Assembly (NCBI GenBank): GCA_934646185.1 | Contig: CAKUEH010000027.1 | Location: 1-31,153 of the forward strand | Reading direction: 5' to 3' | DNA length: 31,153 nt | Source of the DNA: an uncultured Oscillospiraceae bacterium | GTDB taxonomy: Bacteria; Bacillota; Clostridia; Oscillospirales; Oscillospiraceae | Part shown: positions 7,211 to 14,725 of the stretch, one piece after another | Layout of the letters: each line of letters starts with the position of its first letter | How positions within the stretch are numbered: position 1 is the stretch's first letter | Translations under genes and position numbers: made by a program | The notes under the pieces: generated by a model | What the model saw: only the letters and a program-made list of their open reading frames with translations | Told to the model about the DNA's origin: nothing | The model's database searches: none

Positions 7211-9600
7211 GCTGTTTCCCCTCCCATGATAACTTCCGCATGGCACACGCTGCCCGCGGGCAGCGGCGGCAGCGCGTCAACCGGCTTGCCGCTTATCCGG
7301 ATTTCCCGGACGCCCTTCTGCACGCCGTCCGGGTTCGTGACGTGAATGTGATACTCCGCGCCGCGCCATTTTCGTACGACGGTGAATTCCTTCCAGTCTG
7401 CCGGGACGCACGGATCGACGCGCAGGCAGTCGAAATCCGGCTGTACGCCGAGCAGATACTGCGTCGCGGCGTAATACGCCCAGCCGGACGAGCCGGTCAT
7501 GAACGGGTGGTGCGCCTCGCCGTAGGTCGCGTGGTCTTTGCCGGAAATGAACTGGCAGTAGGTGTAGGGCTCGGCCCTGCGCGTTTCGATCTTGTCGTTC
7601 TGCAGGGCTGGGCAGAGGGCGTTGTAGAATTTCATGGCCCGGTCTCCCCTGCCGAGTTTCGCCTCGGCGCACCAGGCCCAGGGGTTCGGGTGGCTGAAGA
7701 CGGAGCCGTTTTCCTTGAGGCCTGGATAGACGCGGGTGACGAAGCCGATGGCGTCGTCGGGCTTTGTGAAGCACGGCGCGTTCAGCATCAGGCCCCAAGG
7801 CGTATAGAGGTATTCGTCCACGGCGTCCATGGCGGCAAGGCCGCGCTCGCGGCTGGCTGCGCCGGACAGGACGGCCCAGGTGTTGCTCTCCATGTGGACG
7901 CGGCCCTCGATATCGCGCTGCGTGCCGATCTTCCGGCCGTCGGCGGTGATGCCGCGGATGTACCATTTGCCGTCCCAGAGGACGCTTTCACAGGTCTTCG
8001 CGACGGACTGGCGCAGCTTTTCATAGCGCGCGGCGTCGACCGTGCGGCCGAGTCTGTTTGCCAGCTGCACAAAATTGTCCAGCGCCCAGACGTGCAGGAA
8101 GCTCACCATGGCACTCTCGCCGCCGCCGAGATTCAGGCAGTCGTTCCAGTCGGCGCGCAGGCCCTTGCAGATGCCGTGCGCGCCCACCTGACGGGCGGAG
8201 AAATCGAGAATGCGCGTCAGGTGCTGATAAACGGTTTCTTCGCCGCCGTCGGCGTAGGTCACGGGCTCGTCGAGGAAGGACAGCTTGCCCGTCTCCTTGA
8301 CGTACTGCACGACCGCCGGGACGAGCCAGAGCGCGTCGTCCGCGCAGGCGTCCTTCAACCCGTGGACAATCTGGCTTTTATCCGGGGTCGGGATGACCGT
8401 GGGGGATTTGAACGACTGCTGCGGCGCGTCCTTCTCAAACCAGCGCGGCTCGAACAGGTGCAGACCGTAGCCCTCCTTCGTCAGCGCCCGCAGGAGCTCG
8501 ACGAGGCGGCCGCGGCATTTTTCGGGGTTCGAATGCGGGACCATCATCGCGTCCTGCGCCGTGTCGCGGTAGCCGAGGCCGACGCGCCCGCCGACCTCGA
8601 TGAACGAGGTAAAGCGGGAAAACATGACGTTGATCTCGCTCTGGTAGAGGTTCCAGATGTTGAGCTCGGTGTTCATGCCCTCGTTCGGCGTGCTGACCTG
8701 CAGGCAGGAGAGCTTCTTATCCCAGAATTCCGCGAGGCGCGCGCAATCTTCGTCGGCCTTTTCCGGCGTCCAGCGGGCCCTGGCGGCCTTTCCGGCCTCC
8801 AGACCGCCCTCGCCGAGCAGGAACAGCAGCCGCGCCTCCTCGCCGGGGGCGAGCGTCACGTTCTTCTGGAGCACGCCGCAGTGGTTGCCGCCCTTCTGGC
8901 CCGGGATCTCGCAGACGCCCGTCTCGACCGCGAGGGGGTTCCGCTCCGTGCGGTACGGGCCGAGGAAACGGTCGCGCAGGCAGGCGTAGCCGTCGGGGAT
9001 GAAATTGGACGTGAAGAACTGGAAACCTGTTTCCTCGTAATACAGGTCGTTTTCGATCACGCCGTCTTCATACCGGCTGCCGGAGGCATAGAGGCTCATC
9101 TGGAAATTCTGGTTATCCATCTGGATCTGATGGAAGCTGAATTCCAGATAGGAGAAGACGGACAAATTCCGGGGCCTGCCGGAGTCGTTGCGGAACAGCA
9201 CGTCCCAGAGCTCGACCGGCTCATCCATGGCGGCGAACAGCTTCTGCTCGGCGTGGATCGCGCTGTAGTCGCAGAGATATTTCACATAGCTCAGCCCGTG
9301 GCGGCAGGAATAGAATTTTCTGTCCTTGCCCACCGGCTGCCAGGAGACCGTCCAGTAATCGCCGGTGTCGTTGTCGCGGATGTAGACATAGTGGCCGGGG
9401 CCGTCCATCGGGACGCCGTTCGGCCGGAAGCGCGTGATGCGGTGGTATTCCGGCGACCGGTACAGGACGTACCCGCCCGCCGTGTGATTGAACACGCCGT
9501 ACAGATCGCCGACGCCGATGTAATTTGTCCAGGAAACCGGCAGATCAACGCGGTCGATCACGTATTCGCGGCTTTGGTTGTCAAAATGGCCGTACTGCAT
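7207..9600 (-). CDS. chbP: GH94 N,N'-diacetylchitobiose phosphorylase
   Basis: This 797-aa protein spans the full GH94 architecture: N-terminal beta-sandwich (about 1-270), helical linker, (alpha/alpha)6 barrel (about 310-720) and C-terminal beta-domain. From memory it resembles Vibrio diacetylchitobiose phosphorylase along its length, including REYVI near the N-terminus, GLGYRDTAQDA (341-351), KSPTVIPTP (398-406) and GLRADWNDCLNLGGGES (480-496). D487 in DWND is the expected general acid. The reaction is phosphorolysis of (GlcNAc)2 to GlcNAc-1-P and GlcNAc in the cytosol. The ATG at 9600 has a CTCCCTCC-complement ribosome site and lies 13 bp after the GH18 stop. The context (GH18 before, mutase after) agrees. 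Cellobiose specificity is the main alternative but fits less well. Confidence 0.9.
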   Translation of the reverse strand: MQYGHFDNQSREYVIDRVDLPVSWTNYIGVGDLYGVFNHTAGGYVLYRSPEYHRITRFRPNGVPMDGPGHYVYIRDNDTGDYWTVSWQPVGKDRKFYSCRHGLSYVKYLCDYSAIHAEQKLFAAMDEPVELWDVLFRNDSGRPRNLSVFSYLEFSFHQIQMDNQNFQMSLYASGSRYEDGVIENDLYYEETGFQFFTSNFIPDGYACLRDRFLGPYRTERNPLAVETGVCEIPGQKGGNHCGVLQKNVTLAPGEEARLLFLLGEGGLEAGKAARARWTPEKADEDCARLAEFWDKKLSCLQVSTPNEGMNTELNIWNLYQSEINVMFSRFTSFIEVGGRVGLGYRDTAQDAMMVPHSNPEKCRGRLVELLRALTKEGYGLHLFEPRWFEKDAPQQSFKSPTVIPTPDKSQIVHGLKDACADDALWLVPAVVQYVKETGKLSFLDEPVTYADGGEETVYQHLTRILDFSARQVGAHGICKGLRADWNDCLNLGGGESAMVSFLHVWALDNFVQLANRLGRTVDAARYEKLRQSVAKTCESVLWDGKWYIRGITADGRKIGTQRDIEGRVHMESNTWAVLSGAASRERGLAAMDAVDEYLYTPWGLMLNAPCFTKPDDAIGFVTRVYPGLKENGSVFSHPNPWAWCAEAKLGRGDRAMKFYNALCPALQNDKIETRRAEPYTYCQFISGKDHATYGEAHHPFMTGSSGWAYYAATQYLLGVQPDFDCLRVDPCVPADWKEFTVVRKWRGAEYHIHVTNPDGVQKGVREIRISGKPVDALPPLPAGSVCHAEVIMGGETA

Positions 9601-9613
9601 AGCTTCTCCCTCC

Positions 9614-10825
9614 CTATTTTAATAATGTATCGCGCAGCTGCGCGGCGAAGGAATGATTTTTCGTGTCGAGGCTCGCTTCCCAGACGATGATGCCGGCCAG
9701 CTCCGCATGGCGGATGAGGTCGAGCTTCTGCCCGAGCGAGCGTGCCGTCTCTACCGACAGGAACCAGCGGTCGAACGTTTTGTCCGGCCCGTCGTAGACG
9801 AGATATGCGCCGCCTGCCCGCGCGTCATAGGCGCTGTGCCAGCCGGGCGTCTGCAAAAGCTCCAATAGATCCTCCTGCGCGAGCGTGTCCCAGGTGGGCC
9901 GCTCCGGCTCGACCGGCGCGCCGAGCGCGGCCTGTACCGATCCCGGCTTTTCCCGCAGACGCATGGCCGTGCAGTAAAACGGCGAACCGATGCAGATCTT
10001 CCCGGGCGCGGTGCCCTGCGCCAGCATGCACTGCACGGCGGTTTTCGCCTGTGCCGCGCTCGAGGCGTGGCCGCTGACGCCGGCCCAGCAGCCGCAAAGA
10101 TCGTAGGTCATGAGATTGATGAGGTCAAGATACTGCGCGGCCGCCGCCCAGTCCTGCCGCGCAAGCGTATCCGGCGCGCCGGATGCGCAGGCGGTCAGCG
10201 CTTTTTCCCCCGCGCCGAACGCCTCGTCCATGGCGACGCGGAGCTCCGCGAGCAGCAGAATGAAGTTTTCGCGATCCTCCGTTTCCGTCCCGAAGACGCA
10301 GCAGCCCTCGTCGCCGTCGGGATCGGCGGGGTTGCCCTGCCGCTCGCAGGCGGGGTATTCCCAGTCGATGTCAAACCCGGTCAGCCACTCGTACCGGCGC
10401 AGCAGCGCGAGGCAGCATGCGATAAAGTCCGCACGGCCCTCCTTCGTGTACGCCATCTCGGAAAAATATCCGCAGCGCGTCCAGCCGCCGATGGACAGAA
10501 GAATTTTCACCGACGGATACCGTTCGTGCATCGCCGCGTACTGCGCGAAGTGATTGCGCGGCAGCCCCGGCTCGAGCGCGCTGGGTGCGTCGTCGTCCGT
10601 GTCGCATTCCGGGTGCAGAGACACGATGCGCCACCTCGTCCGCGCGGGCTTTTTCCCGGCGCGTCGGGCAAAGGACGGCTCCTGCTTTCCCTCCGCCGGT
10701 TCGAGCGCCCAGAACGCATGATTGAGATACGTCGCACAGTCCCACGGCAACGCGCAGACCTCGCCCTTCCGCGCCGGTCTTCGGTTCAGATTCCAGTTTG
10801 CAAAGTATAAAACAGCCTGCCGCAT
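9614..10825 (-). CDS. GH18 chitinase-like glycoside hydrolase, cytosolic
   Basis: A 403-aa TIM-barrel GH18 enzyme. Visible motifs are QAVLYFANWN (strand 1), ILLSIGGW (109-115, the SxGG motif), GFDIDWEYP with catalytic Glu156 and partners Asp152/Asp154, LMTYDL for product stabilisation, and the terminal GIIVWEAS with the barrel-closing Trp. The first Asp of DxxDxDxE is Thr149. There is no signal peptide from the ATG at 10825, which has GGGGAGG at 10834-10840; the frame extends upstream to 10921 but without homology or a ribosome site. The enzyme therefore probably acts inside the cell on imported chito-oligosaccharides or N-glycan fragments and feeds the GH94 phosphorylase. It is the first gene of the three-gene operon. 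Confidence 0.88.
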   Translation of the reverse strand: MRQAVLYFANWNLNRRPARKGEVCALPWDCATYLNHAFWALEPAEGKQEPSFARRAGKKPARTRWRIVSLHPECDTDDDAPSALEPGLPRNHFAQYAAMHERYPSVKILLSIGGWTRCGYFSEMAYTKEGRADFIACCLALLRRYEWLTGFDIDWEYPACERQGNPADPDGDEGCCVFGTETEDRENFILLLAELRVAMDEAFGAGEKALTACASGAPDTLARQDWAAAAQYLDLINLMTYDLCGCWAGVSGHASSAAQAKTAVQCMLAQGTAPGKICIGSPFYCTAMRLREKPGSVQAALGAPVEPERPTWDTLAQEDLLELLQTPGWHSAYDARAGGAYLVYDGPDKTFDRWFLSVETARSLGQKLDLIRHAELAGIIVWEASLDTKNHSFAAQLRDTLLK

Positions 10826-10850
10826 CGTCTTCGCCTCCCCTTTTGCTCTG

Positions 10851-10879
10851 ATTATAGACGCGCCCGATCCCCCATGCAA
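10851..10879 (-). promoter_or_regulatory. Sigma-A promoter of the chitobiose operon
   Basis: On the minus strand, TTGCAT (10874-10879), a 17-bp spacer and a perfect TATAAT (10851-10856), ending 25 bp before the GH18 start. No clear operator palindrome is seen around it. Confidence 0.75.
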
Positions 10880-10961
10880 CGCCTCCGGACGACATCGACA
10901 ACAACGGGCAAAAAAAAGCAAGGATATCCGCAGGGCCGCTCTGCGTAAATCGGGAAAGGTG

Positions 10962-10970
10962 TGCTATACT
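10962..10970 (+). promoter_or_regulatory. Possible extended -10 promoter for the acetyltransferase gene
   Basis: TGC TATACT on the plus strand. The -35 region (CTGCGT, about 10941) is weak. If used, the 5' leader would be about 230 nt and would contain the REPIN-like element. Confidence 0.4.
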
Positions 10971-10977
10971 GTCAGTA

Positions 10978-11169
10978 GCGCGCAGCGCCTGAGAGGTTGC
11001 AGCAGGCAGCTGCGACAAGCAAAAGTCCTTCGGCGAATTCGCAGGCATTTTCCTGCTTGATTGTAGGGGCCGATGCCCACATCGGCCCGCTGGGAAGTTG
11101 CGAATTTTCCGCAGATTTCCGTAAAAACGGTGCAATCTGCCGGGCCGATGTTGGCATCGGCCCCTACAA
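10978..11169. repeat. REPIN-like element with 29-bp inverted repeats, joined to a shared repeat module
   Basis: The segments 11061-11089 and 11141-11169 are 29-bp inverted repeats with a single mismatch, separated by 51 bp. Each arm is itself a hairpin (GGGCCGATG-CCCA-CATCGGCCC type), so two inverted REP-like units form a REPIN-like structure. Upstream, 10978-11060 (CCTGAGAGGT...GCAGGCAGC...CTTCGGCGAATTC) matches a module at about 15990-16070 and in part 25791-25810. It fills most of the gene-free stretch 10826-11206, which otherwise holds the two promoters. Confidence 0.8.
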
Positions 11170-11206
11170 CTATCTTTTCTAAAATTACGTCCAGGAGGAT
11201 TTTCAT

Positions 11207-12394
11207 ATGCTGATACGTCCCATCACAAAAGAAGAACAGCTGCAGTCTGCGCAGCTGTTTTCCATTGTCTTTGAAACGCCGTTCGATCCGAATGACCTGA
11301 CGCCGTTTGCGCGCGATCCCGTGATCTGGGCCGCGTTTGACGAGCAGAGCGGCGAGATGGCGAGCACGCTCTATGTGACGGACTATCGGGTACGGTTCGA
11401 CGGCGGGGTCTGCAAAATGGGCGGCGTCGGGGGCGTTGCGTCTTTGCCGCAGTACCGCCGCGCCGGCGGCATCCGCGCCTGCTTCCAGAAGGCGCTGCCC
11501 GCCATGCACCGGGACGGCTATGTGTTTTCCTATCTCTACCCGTTTTCCACGGCGTATTACCGGAAATTCGGCTATGAGAGCTGCGTGCAGCGGTATCTGG
11601 CCGTTCTCGATCTGCGGCAGCTGCGCCCGGCGGCGTTTTCCGGCGCGTTCCGGCTGGCCTGCGGCGGCGATGCGCTGCTGCCTGCCGTCCGGCAGCTCGA
11701 CGAAGACTGGGAAGCGCAGTATAACATGATGGTGCGGCACACGGAGGCGGATTACCGCTGGCTGCTCGAAGCCGATCCCGCGGTGAAGCAGGAATTTGTG
11801 TATGCCGCGTTTTCGGAAGCCGGCGAGCCGCTCGGCTACGCGGCGTTCAAAAAGCAGGACGAGCCGGACGGACGGAATCTTGTCTGCTCGCGCTTCCGCT
11901 TTTCGGGGAAGGACGGCTTCGAAGCGCTGCTGCATCTGTTCTCGCGCTTTGCCTCCGACCACCGCTTTGTTAAATTCCGGCTCCCCTGCTGCACGGCCAT
12001 GCAGTATCTGCTGCCGGAATGGTCGCTCGGCGCAGCGCGGTGGGAGCTGCAAAGCGCTGGCATGGTGCGCGTGGTCAACGCGGAGGCGGCGCTCCGCGCC
12101 GCGCGGTATTGCGGCAGCGGCAGCGCTGCGCTCCGGCTGCGCGACGCGCAGATCGAAGAAAACGACGCCTGCTTCGCCGTCCGGTTCGAGGACGGGCGGG
12201 CTGTCTCCGTCTGCCGCACGGATGTGCAGCCGGACGCGGAGCTGGAGATCGGCACGTTCTCCGCTCTGCTGTGCGGGGTCTGCGGGTTCGCGGAAGCGCG
12301 GCAGTATTTCCCCGGCCTTACCGTCCTCCGCGAGACCGCGCCGCTTGACCGGATCTTTTTCCGCAAGCCGCTTCTGATCGAGGATTATTTTTAA
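11207..12394 (+). CDS. Eis-like GNAT N-acetyltransferase
   Basis: A 395-aa protein with the Eis-like layout: an N-terminal GNAT domain (about 1-130; the acetyl-CoA loop VASLPQYRRAGGIRACFQ at about 78-95), a second GNAT-like domain with the typical YPFSTAYYRKFGYE segment (about 106-119), and a C-terminal SCP2-like domain (about 290-395). It ends in free carboxylate residues (EDYF), as Eis proteins do. The ATG at 11207 has AGGAGG at 11191-11196. Members acetylate amines of small molecules or lysines; the substrate here is unknown. It stands alone, divergent from the chitobiose operon and convergent with the symporter, and ends at a shared terminator. Confidence 0.85.
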   Translation: MLIRPITKEEQLQSAQLFSIVFETPFDPNDLTPFARDPVIWAAFDEQSGEMASTLYVTDYRVRFDGGVCKMGGVGGVASLPQYRRAGGIRACFQKALPAMHRDGYVFSYLYPFSTAYYRKFGYESCVQRYLAVLDLRQLRPAAFSGAFRLACGGDALLPAVRQLDEDWEAQYNMMVRHTEADYRWLLEADPAVKQEFVYAAFSEAGEPLGYAAFKKQDEPDGRNLVCSRFRFSGKDGFEALLHLFSRFASDHRFVKFRLPCCTAMQYLLPEWSLGAARWELQSAGMVRVVNAEAALRAARYCGSGSAALRLRDAQIEENDACFAVRFEDGRAVSVCRTDVQPDAELEIGTFSALLCGVCGFAEARQYFPGLTVLRETAPLDRIFFRKPLLIEDYF

Positions 12395-12413
12395 GAGGCC
12401 CGCCTGTATGCGC

Positions 12414-12447
12414 AAACGCTCCCCCGGATAAACCGGGGGAGCGTTTT
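12414..12447. terminator. Bidirectional terminator between convergent genes
   Basis: A perfect 14-bp stem, AAACGCTCCCCCGG (12414-12427) with its complement (12433-12446) and a 5-nt ATAAA loop. The T-run is short on both strands. It lies between the acetyltransferase stop and the symporter stop. Confidence 0.8.
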
Positions 12448-12461
12448 GAAGAAAAACGAGG

Positions 12462-13712
12462 TTATTTTGCGGCCTTGGCAGCCTTCTTGGCGGCCTTCTC
12501 GCGCTCGAGGCGGGAGATGAACAGGGCACAGGTCGCGTCGCCGGTGATGTTCAGGGTCGTGCGGCCCATGTCGAAGATCTTGTCGACGCCCGCGATGATC
12601 GCGATGCCCTCGACCGGCAGGCCGACCTGGGTCAGGACCATCGCCAGCATGATCATGCCAGCACCGGAAACACCGGCAGTACCGACAGAGGCAAGGGTCG
12701 CAGTCAGAACGATCATGGCCATATCGCCGAGCGTCAGCTCAATGCCGTAGCAGCATGCGATGAAGACCGCGCAGACGGCCTGATAGATCGCGGTGCCGTC
12801 CATGTTGATCGTTGCGCCGAGCGGCAGAACGAAGGAGCTGATCTCGGGCTCTGCGCCCATGTTGTTGCAGCACTCGATGTTGACGGGGAGCGTCGCGTTG
12901 GAAGACGTGGTGGTGAATGCGGTGATCATGGCCGGGGCCAGCCCCTTGAAGAACTTGATGGGGCTCATCTTGGACAGGAACTTGACGGACAGGCCATAGA
13001 CGACCACGACATGAACGATATAGCCGAGGTACGCAACACCGATGATGAGGGCCAGCTTGCCGATGATGTCGGCGCCGTTGACGGCGACAACGTTGGTCAT
13101 GAGGCAGAACACGCCGATCGGGGTGAACTTGATGATCATCATCATGATCTGCATGATAACTTCTTCACAACAGTTGATGAGCTCGCCGATCTTCTGGCCC
13201 TTTTCACCCGCAGCCAGGACGCCCGCGCCGAGGAAAATGGCGATGACGATGACCGGCAGCATGTCGGAGTTGACCATGGGCTTGAAGAAGTTGTCGGGGA
13301 AGATGTTCACGATGACCTGCATGACGGACGGAGCTTCCTTCGCCTCGTACGCAAGACCTTCGATCTCAGCAGAGGGCAGCGGAGTGAAGTTACCCTTGAA
13401 GATGTTGACCAGGATCAGGCCGATGACGACGGCCAGCGCGGTCGTGATCATGTAATACACGAAGGTCTTCAGGCCGACGGAGCCGACGCGCTTGAGATCC
13501 TTCAGGCTGATAACGCCGTCAGCGATCGAGAACAGGACGACCGGGACAACCAGGAATTTCAGGAGGTTGACGTAGATCGTGCCGATGGGCTTGATCCACT
13601 CCGTGGTAAAATCGCCGAGTCCGGCAAACGCGAAGATGAGACCGGCGACGATACCGGCAAGCATGCCGATAAAGATCCATGCCGGCAGACTGAGCTTCTT
13701 CTTTTCTTTCAT
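12462..13712 (-). CDS. Dicarboxylate/amino-acid:cation symporter (DAACS family)
   Basis: A 416-aa polytopic membrane protein of the glutamate/dicarboxylate transporter family (GltP/DctA/SstT-like). Signatures are the HP1 serine-rich loop TTTSSNATLPV, the NMDGTAIYQ motif of TM7, HP2 GTAGVSGAG, and the TM8 substrate segment DMGRTTLNITGD. The Arg in DMGRTT is compatible with acidic substrates such as dicarboxylates, glutamate or aspartate. Na+ or H+ coupling is expected. The short Lys/Ala-rich tail is cytosolic. The ATG at 13712 follows AAAGGGAG. It is a single-gene transcript with its own promoter and a convergent terminator. Exact substrate and ion are not resolvable from the sequence. Confidence 0.93.
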   Translation of the reverse strand: MKEKKKLSLPAWIFIGMLAGIVAGLIFAFAGLGDFTTEWIKPIGTIYVNLLKFLVVPVVLFSIADGVISLKDLKRVGSVGLKTFVYYMITTALAVVIGLILVNIFKGNFTPLPSAEIEGLAYEAKEAPSVMQVIVNIFPDNFFKPMVNSDMLPVIVIAIFLGAGVLAAGEKGQKIGELINCCEEVIMQIMMMIIKFTPIGVFCLMTNVVAVNGADIIGKLALIIGVAYLGYIVHVVVVYGLSVKFLSKMSPIKFFKGLAPAMITAFTTTSSNATLPVNIECCNNMGAEPEISSFVLPLGATINMDGTAIYQAVCAVFIACCYGIELTLGDMAMIVLTATLASVGTAGVSGAGMIMLAMVLTQVGLPVEGIAIIAGVDKIFDMGRTTLNITGDATCALFISRLEREKAAKKAAKAAK

Positions 13713-13757
13713 ACAGATCTCCCTTTCTTTTTTGAGGATATTCCTCAGATTGCGTTC

Positions 13758-13786
13758 AATATACCATAAAACGGATGGTCGGTAAA
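13758..13786 (-). promoter_or_regulatory. Promoter of the DAACS symporter
   Basis: On the minus strand, TTTACC (13781-13786), a 17-bp spacer and TATATT (13758-13763) with an extended TGG. A short GAGGA-TAT-TCCTC inverted repeat (13734-13746) lies just downstream of the expected start point and may or may not be an operator. Confidence 0.55.
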
Positions 13787-13850
13787 GGCACTTCGCCCAA
13801 TCTTAACGAGACTTTAACGGTTCAAATCCAGCACAATGCACAAATTTTGT

Positions 13851-13889
13851 ATAAAAAACCGAAAGCGCGCAGTCTGCGCGCTTTCGGTT
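13851..13889 (-). terminator. Rho-independent terminator of the gamma-subunit gene
   Basis: A 14-bp perfect stem, AACCGAAAGCGCGC (13857-13870) with 13876-13889 and a 5-nt loop. On the minus strand it is followed by a run of six Ts and then ATAC. Confidence 0.9.
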
Positions 13890-13912
13890 ATGTAACATGC
13901 TGAAAACAGCGG

Positions 13913-14266
13913 TCAATCCTTGACTTCGCGGATGGAGATAAAGCGAAGCTGGTTGAGGGGCTTGCCGGTCCTGTCTGCAACGATGGCCATGAGCATGGCG
14001 GCCGTCTTGTCGGGAACATCGTGCAGGGCGATCCTGCCGGCGGAGCCGGGCGCGGGAGCGTTCTTCGCGGCGGGCGCGGCAGGCGCTGCGGCTGCGGGAG
14101 CGGCGGCAGGCTCAGCGGCCTTTTTCCGGCTGATGATGGCGCCGGCGATCTTCGTGACGTACATCAGAAGGATAAGGCCGAAAAAGACGACGGCCATGCC
14201 GAGCACAACGATCAGGGCGGCAGTCCCGATGGAGATCGATTCCATCGCAGGGTTGATCAGAAACAT
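13913..14266 (-). CDS. Sodium-pump decarboxylase gamma-type subunit (OadG family), orphan
   Basis: A 117-aa protein with one N-terminal transmembrane helix (about 16-40, IVVLGMAVVFFGLILLMYV), a flexible Ala/Pro-rich linker (about 50-78) and a small C-terminal domain. This is the layout of OadG/MmdD/GcdC subunits, which assemble Na+-pumping decarboxylases of oxaloacetate, methylmalonyl-CoA or glutaconyl-CoA. The ATG at 14266 follows GTGAGGAGGAAG. A perfect TATAAT (14321-14326, minus) lies upstream but its -35 is poor. No alpha, beta or biotin-carrier gene is in the window, so its partners must be elsewhere. It has a strong terminator of its own. Confidence 0.8.
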   Translation of the reverse strand: MFLINPAMESISIGTAALIVVLGMAVVFFGLILLMYVTKIAGAIISRKKAAEPAAAPAAAAPAAPAAKNAPAPGSAGRIALHDVPDKTAAMLMAIVADRTGKPLNQLRFISIREVKD

Positions 14267-14376
14267 GTTTCTTCCTCCTCACTGGGGAGCTTTTCAGCGC
14301 GCCCCGGTTTTTCAGGGTTCATTATAGCGCAGTCTGCTGTTAATTTGGCGTAAAAGAATTGCAGGAAAAGAGGGGC

Positions 14377-14404
14377 TTGCAAAGCGGGAAAAACATGCTA
14401 TAAT
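14377..14404 (+). promoter_or_regulatory. Strong sigma-A promoter of the riboswitch transcript
   Basis: TTGCAA (14377-14382), a 16-bp spacer and a perfect TATAAT (14399-14404) with extended TGC. Transcription would start near 14411 and run into the cobalamin aptamer. Confidence 0.8.
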
Positions 14405-14410
14405 ATAGGC

Positions 14411-14560
14411 AGGAAAGTAAACAAGGCGGGTCGGTTCGCCCGGCATGGAACGGATGCCGGAAGCGGAATGGGGTGAAAATCCCCGCGAGTGGGTCACTGT
14501 GATGCGCGCATGCCGCGCTCAGTCAGATACGCCAGAACCGAACCTGTGCTCCTGCCGTCA
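14411..14560 (+). ncRNA. Cobalamin riboswitch aptamer, without a gene downstream
   Basis: Hallmarks of the cobalamin riboswitch (RF00174 type) appear in order. A closing stem pairs GGTTCG (14433-14438) with CGAACC (14539-14544). A CCGGCAT/ATGCCGG hairpin lies at about 14440-14460. The conserved GCGGAAT follows, then the GGGG-TGAAAAT-CCCC arm (14470-14484), then GTCACTGTGA (about 14493-14502) and AGTCAGATACG (14521-14531). A terminator follows at 14587. The aptamer should bind a B12 form and control transcription termination. The next gene in either direction is on the opposite strand, so the regulated product is not an evident protein. Confidence 0.85.
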
Positions 14561-14586
14561 CCGGGAGTCTATGGACGATCAAGTTT

Positions 14587-14618
14587 GTCCGCACGGCTGG
14601 TGGCTGTGCGGACTTTTT
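14587..14618 (+). terminator. Riboswitch expression-platform terminator
   Basis: An 11-bp stem, GTCCGCACGGC (14587-14597) with 14603-14613 and one G-U pair, a TGGTG loop and then five Ts. It lies about 42 nt after the aptamer's closing stem, the usual position for a ligand-controlled intrinsic terminator. Confidence 0.85.
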
Positions 14619-14725
14619 GTCTGGCGCTTCTCCTCCCCCGGAAGGCGCCGTCCGGAAAGCTGCACAACCCATGTGCTTTCCGGGCAGCTTTCGCGGATCC
14701 CCCTCCGCGGTATGCTGTCAAGCAG

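Noticed and set aside
7240..9690. 816-codon plus-strand open frame
   Set aside because: Exact antisense of the GH94 gene; GC-rich codon use leaves the opposite frame open.
10972..11157. 61-codon open frames on both strands
   Set aside because: Lie inside the REPIN-like element; repeat-derived.
10964..12529. 521-codon minus-strand open frame
   Set aside because: Antisense of the acetyltransferase gene and part of the symporter end; crosses a terminator and a REPIN-like element.
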